25,514 nucleotides of DNA from CAZSBB01 sp964605235. Lineage in GTDB: Bacteria > Planctomycetota > Phycisphaerae > Phycisphaerales > Phycisphaeraceae. This document shows positions 1 to 5,266 of the stretch, piece after piece. The stretch is from contig CAZSBB010000057.1 in the NCBI GenBank assembly GCA_964605235.1, forward strand, positions 1 to 25,514, written 5' to 3'. Below the pieces are notes generated by a model. It was given only the letters and a program-made list of their open reading frames with translations, was not told the origin of the DNA and did no database searches. Made by a program: the position numbers and the translations under genes. Each line of letters begins with the position of its first letter. Within the stretch, counting starts at the first letter, position 1.

Positions 1-12
1 CCGCTCGCATCG

Positions 13-57
13 CCCCCCCCCGGCCCCCCGGCCCCCCAGCCCCCCAGCCCCCCCCGG
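13..57. repeat. C-rich octamer tract (G-run tract on minus strand)
   Basis: Five C-runs of 9, 6, 6, 6 and 8 nt lie at 13-21, 24-29, 32-37, 40-45 and 48-55, separated by GG, GG, AG and AG. From 24 onward the run starts repeat every 8 nt. Read on the minus strand these are five G-runs with 2-nt spacers, which meets the usual sequence criterion for a G-quadruplex. It could equally be a slippage-prone tract or a poorly resolved assembly spot. Confidence 0.75.
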
Positions 58-638
58 AAGCTGCCCATCCGGTGATCGGCTGCCCGCCACCATCCCCCGG
101 CGCTGCGCGCTGAACTCCGACGACGCCTGAGCGCCAATGCACATAGCTTGCATACCCCGTCACGGTGTCCTGCAGGCAGCGCAGGTGCTGTGGGTCGCCT
201 GGGCGGAGATGCCTGCGGGAGTTGGATGTCGGTGGCCAAGATGTGCAAAAGGTTAAGCCGGGAGCAGGAATTATTGGAGGATGCCAGCGGTATGTGTCGA
301 TGATTGCATAGACGATGTTCGGGAAATTTTTGGTTTCCCTGCCCGTTTTGACGAAATTAATATTGCCTGTGGATGACTTGTTGATAGAATTTATAACAGC
401 AGATTTCTACAGGGATTTATCGGACGGGCGATTCTGCTGTGACCGCGTAATCGGAGCCATGCAAGGCACTTACAGTCGTTGACCCAACCGGGCAGAAAAC
501 GTGAAGGTTTTTACGGCGCTTGGGCGATATGTAGGGGTGTTCAAGGCAGACGCCACAGCCGATGGCGGGTAAGAGAGACAGCTCGACACGGGTTCGAGCA
601 GGCTTGGATCCATCGGCTGCTTGTCAGGAGTGTTTGAG
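58..638. other. non-coding region upstream of the FlgM-like gene
   Basis: I see no credible gene on either strand; the short frames here match no family and have no convincing ribosome site. An AT-rich island spans roughly 315-420, in contrast to the GC-rich surroundings. It contains a TTGACG at 348-353, but no good -10 hexamer sits at the right distance, so no promoter is called. A small hairpin (GCTCGA at 581-586 with TCGAGC at 594-599) precedes the gene. The region probably holds the regulatory sequence of the downstream gene. Confidence 0.5.
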
Positions 639-914
639 ATGACCGACATTTCCCCCATTGGTCGCCCCCAGGCGACAGGCTACTCGCGCTCGGGTCGGGC
701 GGTGCGCGCCGGCGACGGCAGCACAGCCCCGGTGCGCGGCTCGGATCGGGTTGAAGTTTCCAGTGCCGCCCGCTTCCTCAGTCAGTTGCGCCAGTTGCCC
801 GACGTCCGTCAGAACCTGGTGGACCGTGTTCGCGCTCAGATTGCCGACGGCAGCTACGAAACGCAGGACAAGATCGACGCCACGGTCGACGCCATGGCCG
901 GCGAGCTGACGTAA
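639..914 (+). CDS. flgM: FlgM-like anti-sigma-28 factor
   Basis: This is a 91-residue protein with the FlgM family (PF04316) layout. The N-terminal half is basic, Ser/Gly-rich and probably disordered. It is followed by a segment that begins RVEVSSAARFL and continues through two amphipathic stretches (LPDVRQNLVDRVRAQIADG, then KIDATVDAMAGEL). In the family, FlgM binds the flagellar sigma factor FliA in the cytoplasm and is secreted through the hook-basal body once that structure is complete, which releases late flagellar genes. The ATG at 639 is chosen because AGGAG at 626-630 lies 8 nt upstream; an in-frame TTG at 621 lacks such a site. Length is typical. No other flagellar gene is visible in the window, so the partner sigma factor must be encoded elsewhere. 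Confidence 0.8.
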   Translation: MTDISPIGRPQATGYSRSGRAVRAGDGSTAPVRGSDRVEVSSAARFLSQLRQLPDVRQNLVDRVRAQIADGSYETQDKIDATVDAMAGELT

Positions 915-1084
915 GCCCCCCCTCCTCCCCTTCACGCCGCCCCGCGTGAAGCAGCCGGCCCCCGCAGGCGTCACGGATGACGCCCCCTCTCTGGGTTCCG
1001 CCGGCCAAGCGCTTGCTCCATCAAGATCATCGGATCAACAACCGCGTTGTCTCTGCGCGGCAGGTGCGCCGGTACACTGGCGGC

Positions 1085-2254
1085 ATGAGCATTTTCCAAC
1101 CTGACCCCGTGGGGCAGCCGGTCATGATGCCGCGCCACGAACGGCGCGACGCCCGCACCGGCCGAACGGTCTGGCAAATCACTTCCGGGCCCGGCGAATC
1201 CGTCGCCCCCTACATGGAAGCCGCCAAGTGGTCGCCCGACGAACGCTTCCTCTTCTTCATGGCCAACCGCACCGGCGCCTGGCAACCCTACCGCCTGGAA
1301 CTGGCGACCGGGCAACTCGTGCGCCTCGCCCAGGTGGACGGCGCGCTCTATCGCTCGCTGGCGTATGAACCCAATCGCAATGAGGTCTACGTCGAGCAGC
1401 GCGGCACGTTCCTGGCGATCGACGCCGCCTCGCTCGCCGTCCGCCTCGCTGCCGACTTCCGACCCTGGCTGGGCGACGGCGTCTCCGGCAAAGGCAGGGC
1501 AGCCACCCTCAGCGGCGACGGTTCCCGCTGCGCCATCTCCTGCCGCGATCACGACGGCTGGCCCATCGTGGTCATCATGGAAACCAATGGCTCCAACCGC
1601 CATCAGGTCATCCGCCTCCAACGCAATGACTTTGCCGTCGGGCATCTCCAGTTCAACCCCACCGACAACCATTACCTTTCCGCCTGCTCCGACCGCGATC
1701 GCCAGAACCACCCCGACGAAAAACCCTTCCTCCGCGCCCGCGAGTATCACCTCGACACCCGCACCGGCTCCATCGAACCTCTGGTCCTCATGCCCCCCGG
1801 CTTCCGCGCCACCCACTGCGTCTGGGGCGCCTCCGGCAAACGTCTCTACTTTCACCGCAAAACCGTCCCCACCTGGACCCCCACCGCCCTCTGCTCCGTC
1901 GACACCGCGGGGCAGGACCTGCGCGTGCATTACGAAACCAATGTCTACAAGCTGGGCCATTGCCACCCGGACCCGCAGGAAAACTGGCTCGTTGCCGACA
2001 GCCAGGACCCCGATGAAAACATCCTGATGCTCGCCCACCTGCACCGCGAGCGTCACACCATGGTGTGCTGGCCCAACATGTCGATCAACTCCAATCGTCC
2101 CGACGAGCGCTCCCCCGACCTGCCCGCCCACAACGATCGCCACACCCATCCCGCCTTCAGCCCGCGCGGGAATTACATCGTCTACACCTCCGACATCACC
2201 GGCCGCTCACAGGTCTACGTCGCCCCCGTCGCCGACTTGGTGGGCACGCTGTAA
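1085..2254 (+). CDS. oligogalacturonate lyase-like beta-propeller protein
   Basis: The 389-residue protein resembles the oligogalacturonate lyase family (Pectate_lyase22, PF14583), a seven-bladed propeller that cleaves short pectin fragments by beta-elimination in the cytoplasm, close to the 388-residue enterobacterial enzymes. It opens with the family-like RDARTGRTVWQIT, followed by WSPDERFLFFMANRTG and repeated blade motifs. The C-terminal NDRHTHPAFSP carries His353 and His355, which align by eye with the metal-binding His pair of the family; the neighbouring Gln ligand appears to be Asn. There is no signal peptide, as expected for a cytoplasmic enzyme. The frame stays open to 977, but the first 36 codons of the longer version look non-homologous, so ATG 1085 is preferred. 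It has no Shine-Dalgarno, but TACACT lies 6 nt upstream. No other pectin gene is adjacent. A generic WD40/TolB-type propeller is the alternative. Confidence 0.75.
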   Translation: MSIFQPDPVGQPVMMPRHERRDARTGRTVWQITSGPGESVAPYMEAAKWSPDERFLFFMANRTGAWQPYRLELATGQLVRLAQVDGALYRSLAYEPNRNEVYVEQRGTFLAIDAASLAVRLAADFRPWLGDGVSGKGRAATLSGDGSRCAISCRDHDGWPIVVIMETNGSNRHQVIRLQRNDFAVGHLQFNPTDNHYLSACSDRDRQNHPDEKPFLRAREYHLDTRTGSIEPLVLMPPGFRATHCVWGASGKRLYFHRKTVPTWTPTALCSVDTAGQDLRVHYETNVYKLGHCHPDPQENWLVADSQDPDENILMLAHLHRERHTMVCWPNMSINSNRPDERSPDLPAHNDRHTHPAFSPRGNYIVYTSDITGRSQVYVAPVADLVGTL

Positions 2255-2272
2255 ACGCAAACAGAGACCCAC

Positions 2273-2704
2273 ATGCCCAGATCGCAGAATGCCTGCATTT
2301 CCGGCCCGGTTTCACCTGACCCAACCGGGGACCATCCCCCCGGCGGCTCCCTCGCCGATCTGCTGCACAACCATTTGCGCACCCGGGGCTGGCAGGTCAG
2401 CGAGCGGGAGAACTGGCGTGATGCGGGCTGGTCCATCGCCTGCAACCGAGCCACGGCCAGACTGCTGTTGACGATCGCCCAGACTGATCCGCGCACAGAC
2501 TGGTTCCTGCAGATATCTCCAGCCTACCTGCCCGGCTGGTGGGGCCGGTTGCGCAGCCGGCGTGCATCAGCCACCGCGCAGGACATCGCCGCCTTAGCGC
2601 TCGATGTCCACGAAGCACTCCAGCAGGCCGGCGGCTTCACCAATTTCCGCTGGTGCTGGGATGGTCCGCCGGACGAGCAGAACTCCACGCCGCAACCGAG
2701 CTGA
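2273..2704 (+). CDS. conserved-looking hypothetical protein
   Basis: This 143-residue soluble protein has no signal peptide or membrane segment. After a Pro-rich leader of about 25 residues it has a globular-looking region: SLADLLHNHLRTRGWQVSE, then WFLQISP and WWGRLRSR, a helix (AQDIAALALDVHEALQQAG) and a Trp-rich end (FTNFRWCWDGPPDE). The coding frame follows the local codon pattern and begins 18 nt after the stop of the lyase-like gene in the same orientation, so co-transcription is likely. I do not recognise a named family and assign no function. Repeat family A starts directly at its stop codon. Confidence 0.6.
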   Translation: MPRSQNACISGPVSPDPTGDHPPGGSLADLLHNHLRTRGWQVSERENWRDAGWSIACNRATARLLLTIAQTDPRTDWFLQISPAYLPGWWGRLRSRRASATAQDIAALALDVHEALQQAGGFTNFRWCWDGPPDEQNSTPQPS

Positions 2705-2826
2705 AGCGGGCAGCGATTCTCTCACAGAGACACAGAGGCACGGAGCCATACTCACTGAGAAATGCAGGCAGATCAGCACACAGCTACTACTCCTGCTTAC
2801 TCTCTGTGTTCTCTGTGCCTCTGTGG
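2703..2826. repeat. inverted repeat, family A (copy 1, complete)
   Basis: The left arm at 2723-2745 is built of CACAGAGACACAGAGGC-type units. The right arm at 2802-2826 is its imperfect reverse complement (CTCTGTG... ...CTCTGTGG), separated by 56 nt. A 43-nt stretch at 2703-2745 is repeated at 3696-3738 with three mismatches. The element lies between two co-oriented genes and begins right at the stop codon of the upstream gene. Confidence 0.85.
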
Positions 2827-2877
2827 TAGATTCTTCTTGATTCTTCGGCGCGCTGCAGCAACTCTCAGGACCTCCCC

Positions 2878-3468
2878 ATGTGGAACGAACGCTACTCCCA
2901 GCCGGGTTATGTCTACGGCACCGCGCCCAACGAATTCCTCGTCGCCATGGCGGACCAGATTCCCCCCGGCCCGGTCCTCTCGCTGGGTGAAGGCGAAGGC
3001 CGCAACGCCGCCTACCTGGCGAGCCTGGGCCATCCGGTGGTCGCGGTCGATCAATCCCCCGTCGGCCTGACCAAAGCGCGTCAGCTCGCCGCCGCGCGCG
3101 GGTTGACCATCGACACCGTCGTCGCCGACCTCGCCCATTACGTCATCGAACCCAACGCCTGGGCGGGCATCGTGTCAATCTTCTGCCACCTGCCCACGAC
3201 CATCCGCCAGCCGCTCTACGCCGCCATCACCCGTGGCCTGCGCCCCGGCGGCATCCTGCTGCTCGAAGCCTACACCCCCCAGCAACTGCCCAAAACCACC
3301 GGCGGCCCCAAAGACCCGGATATGCTCCTGACCCTCAAACAACTGACTGCCGAACTCCCCGGCCTGGACTTCTTGCACGCCCAGGAACTCGACCGCGAAG
3401 TCCACGAAGGCGCCTACCACACCGGGCAGGCGTCGGTCGTCCAACTGCTGGCGCGCCGGCCGGCGTGA
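2878..3468 (+). CDS. class I SAM-dependent methyltransferase
   Basis: The 196-residue protein has a compact Rossmann methyltransferase fold with little else. Motif I is VLSLGEGEGRNAAYLA (residues 33-48), which binds S-adenosylmethionine. It is followed by the acidic residue at the end of strand 2 (VVAVDQS, Asp58) and the post-motif region ITRGLRPGGILLLEAYTP. The opening WNERYSQPGYVYGTAPNEFL is typical of the small TehB/UbiE-like group of unknown substrate. AGGA at 2867-2870, 7 nt before the ATG, supports the start. It is flanked on both sides by intergenic repeats, so it is probably a single-gene unit. The methylated substrate cannot be inferred. Confidence 0.85.
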   Translation: MWNERYSQPGYVYGTAPNEFLVAMADQIPPGPVLSLGEGEGRNAAYLASLGHPVVAVDQSPVGLTKARQLAAARGLTIDTVVADLAHYVIEPNAWAGIVSIFCHLPTTIRQPLYAAITRGLRPGGILLLEAYTPQQLPKTTGGPKDPDMLLTLKQLTAELPGLDFLHAQELDREVHEGAYHTGQASVVQLLARRPA

Positions 3469-3513
3469 GGGGTTTGTTGGGTCGATGGGCAATGGAGGGA
3501 CACGTGCAACCTC

Positions 3514-3587
3514 ATCCCCGGGCAGAGCCCGGGGCTAACCGTACCGGCACAGCGCCACCCCATTAGCCCCCGGCTCTGCCGGGGGAT
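3514..3587. repeat. inverted repeat, family B (copy 1)
   Basis: The left arm at 3514-3539 (ATCCCCGGGCAGAGCCCGGG and onward) and the right arm at 3562-3587 (ATTAGCCCCCGGCTCTGCCG and onward) are near-perfect reverse complements over 26 nt. Each arm is also a small hairpin itself, with an AGA or TCT loop between C-rich and G-rich stems. The element can therefore fold as one long stem or as two short hairpins. A second copy lies at 22564-22638. Confidence 0.9.
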
Positions 3588-3656
3588 CCGGTAACCAGAG
3601 GACTTGGGCAACCGTGGCCTCAGAGCGATCTGCTGCGTAAGCGGCCTCTCCGCGAC

Positions 3657-3738
3657 TCCGTGAGAGATACTATTCTCGATTTGTGTTGCGTGGCCGAAGC
3701 AGGCAGAGATTCTCTCACGGAGACACAGAGGCACGGAG
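3657..3738. repeat. inverted repeat, family A (copy 2, partial)
   Basis: Positions 3696-3738 match the left half of copy 1 at 40 of 43 bases. The usual right arm is missing. Instead, 3657-3667 (TCCGTGAGAGA) is the exact reverse complement of 3711-3721, giving an alternative stem with a 43-nt loop. This looks like a truncated or rearranged element. With family B at 3514-3587 it explains most of the 349-nt gap 3469-3817. Confidence 0.75.
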
Positions 3739-3817
3739 GAAGAATCTTGACGCACGCGGTCTACGGAGCGGATACTGGCTGACATCCGGTTAGTGTTCAG
3801 CTGGTTTATGTACCGAG

Positions 3818-4045
3818 ATGTTGGAGTGGATGGGTTTGAATAGCGCTTTCAACAAATTCATGATCCGCCACTCCAAATGGCTGGCGCCGCTGTCGTTGGT
3901 AGCCATTGTTTTGGGTTACATCGTGTCGCTGGTGGCCGATCTGTTTAAGTACGAATTGATAAAGAATGTTGGCGGGTACTTTTTCAGCGGGGGAATTATG
4001 GTATTTACGGTAGGAATATATTGGTCGCTGAAGGATCGGTCATGA
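3818..4045 (+). CDS. small two-helix membrane protein, unknown function
   Basis: This 75-residue protein has two predicted membrane segments: residues about 21-42 (WLAPLSLVAIVLGYIVSLVA) and about 50-70 (NVGGYFFSGGIMVFTVGIYW). They are joined by a short DLFKYELIK loop, and the tail is charged (LKDRS). Base composition is visibly lower in GC than all neighbouring genes, and its codons are less biased. The start is uncertain: ATG 3818 has only a weak GAG nearby, and ATG 3830 has GGAG too close. It is preceded by repeats and followed by a convergent glycosyltransferase-like gene. It is probably real but recently acquired or weakly constrained. I know no family for it. Confidence 0.5.
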   Translation: MLEWMGLNSAFNKFMIRHSKWLAPLSLVAIVLGYIVSLVADLFKYELIKNVGGYFFSGGIMVFTVGIYWSLKDRS

Positions 4046-4131
4046 TGGGGGTCGGCGTATGCAAAGGTGTTGGGACAATTAATCTGGCGAGCATTGAAAT
4101 GCTGCGGGATTGGTCCACTGCGTCCTGAACC

Positions 4132-5049
4132 TCACCCATGAAACCCATGCCGCAGCACTTCCGCATAAAAGCGGGGGTTGAGCCAGCGGTTGATCGTGGG
4201 GGCGAACAGGCCGCGTTTCTCCACCAGCTCGCGCATGGCGTGGGGGTGGCTGGCGGGGAACTTTTTCAGGATCGGGTAGCGTTCGATGAACCGGCCGAAC
4301 TTGTTGCCCTTGCGGCGTTCCTTCTCGGCTTTGTCCAGCGTGCCCCACCAGAGCTTTTCCACGTTGGCGAACTTCGCCGCCAGGTCGGCGTCACTCTTGA
4401 CCCAGCCGTAGTGAAAAATGCGCGCCGGCCTGCCCCCGCGCGGGTCGCGCGCCCATTGCACATGCGAACCCAGGAAGTTCTTGTCGAGGTAGCCGTCGCG
4501 GTTGCCCACGTTCCCTTGATAGCCGTTGAGCGCCGGGCCGCAGGCGTCGCCGATGATCGAGCAACTGCCGTCCAGGCGCATCACGCGCGAGGCTTTGTGG
4601 TACATCCACGGATCGACCGTGCGGTAGTCGAGCACGAAATGCAGGAACCGCAGCAGCAGCGCCTTGACCTCCGGCCGGGGCGCCCAGTGGGTCATGGCAG
4701 CACGCAGCGCGGGCAGGTCGTCCTCATGCACCACCTCGTCAGCCTGGATGTAAAAACCCCAGGTGCAGCCGGTGGCAGTCGCCGCTGCCAGCGCCTTGTT
4801 CGCTTCGATGCTCAGCACGGTGCCGTCGATCTTCACATCCGGCCAGTGCGTGTCGACGATCTCCACCTTCGGATCAATTGCCGCCACGCGCTGGCGTGTG
4901 TCATCATCGCTGGCGCCCACGGCAAAGACGAAGCGATCGCACAGCGGCAGCACGCTGCGCACCGAGGCTTCCACCGGGTAATTCAGCAGCGACAGATTGC
5001 GTCCGAAGCTGAACCCGCAAACGGAAACAGGCTTGGTTCCTGCACTCAT
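4132..5049 (-). CDS. glycosyltransferase family 2-like protein
   Basis: The 305-residue soluble protein has a GT-A-like N-terminal half. VSVCGFSFGRNLSLLNYPVE (8-27) opens the nucleotide-binding fold, and CDRFVFAVGASDDDT (37-51) is the second strand region. WGFYIQADEVVHEDDLPAL (98-115) occupies the place of the DXD metal/nucleotide-sugar motif, here as Q-A-D-E with Asp104. The C-terminal half has FHYGWVKSD and ERYPILKKFPASHPH, seen in GT2-like proteins of unknown acceptor. It probably transfers a sugar to a surface glycan or lipid. The start ATG has no Shine-Dalgarno, but a good promoter ends 8 nt upstream. It is divergent from comEC. The family call is firm at fold level only. Confidence 0.7.
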   Translation of the reverse strand: MSAGTKPVSVCGFSFGRNLSLLNYPVEASVRSVLPLCDRFVFAVGASDDDTRQRVAAIDPKVEIVDTHWPDVKIDGTVLSIEANKALAAATATGCTWGFYIQADEVVHEDDLPALRAAMTHWAPRPEVKALLLRFLHFVLDYRTVDPWMYHKASRVMRLDGSCSIIGDACGPALNGYQGNVGNRDGYLDKNFLGSHVQWARDPRGGRPARIFHYGWVKSDADLAAKFANVEKLWWGTLDKAEKERRKGNKFGRFIERYPILKKFPASHPHAMRELVEKRGLFAPTINRWLNPRFYAEVLRHGFHG

Positions 5050-5057
5050 GGGGAGGC

Positions 5058-5086
5058 ATCATACGCTTGCCGATGGTCGACGTCAG
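5058..5086 (-). promoter_or_regulatory. putative sigma-70-type promoter of the glycosyltransferase gene
   Basis: On the minus strand, CTGACG (5086-5081; four of six matches to TTGACA) is followed after 17 nt by TATGAT (5063-5058; five of six matches to TATAAT). The ATG at 5049 lies only 8 nt beyond the -10 box and has no Shine-Dalgarno. The transcript would therefore start at or next to the start codon. Confidence 0.5.
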
Positions 5087-5128
5087 ATGCAGCGGCCACC
5101 GAGCCGAATTGGTTCGTCAGGACCGATG

Positions 5129-5216
5129 ACGAGCCCCGACCGTCAGGGAGGGGTTGCATGGTGTGTGTTGCCTCGCGGCGGCTGCACCGCCACCCCTTGC
5201 TCACGCGCGGGGCTCG
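5129..5216. repeat. inverted repeat, family D (copy 1)
   Basis: The left arm at 5129-5158 (ACGAGCCCCGACCGTCAGGG and onward) and the right arm at 5183-5216 (ending CACGCGCGGGGCTCG) are imperfect reverse complements. The element lies in the divergent gap between the glycosyltransferase-like gene and comEC. The right arm shares 24 identical bases with the family D copy near 23438-23461. The arms also share the pattern CGAGCCC...CGTGAGC..GGGG with family C, so C and D look like branches of one repeat group. Confidence 0.75.
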
Positions 5217-5266
5217 ATTTTCAGCGTCACCCCATCCGACATTGGCATACCGCATAATGAAGGCCC

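Noticed and set aside
348..397. Possible promoter in the AT-rich island (TTGACG and TATAAC)
   Set aside because: The two hexamers are about 38 nt apart and neither has a partner at 16-18 nt.
581..600. tRNA-like GGTTCGAGC
   Set aside because: The flanking bases do not form a T-stem and no acceptor or anticodon arm can be drawn; it is half of a short GCTCGA/TCGAGC hairpin.
971..2149. 392-codon minus-strand frame opposite the oligogalacturonate-lyase-like gene
   Set aside because: Antisense shadow with no family motif; the plus-strand frame has the conserved residues.
3414..3785. 123-codon minus-strand frame in the gap after the methyltransferase gene
   Set aside because: Most of it is the reverse of repeat families B and A, and it overlaps the methyltransferase 3' end. 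No ribosome site or family similarity.
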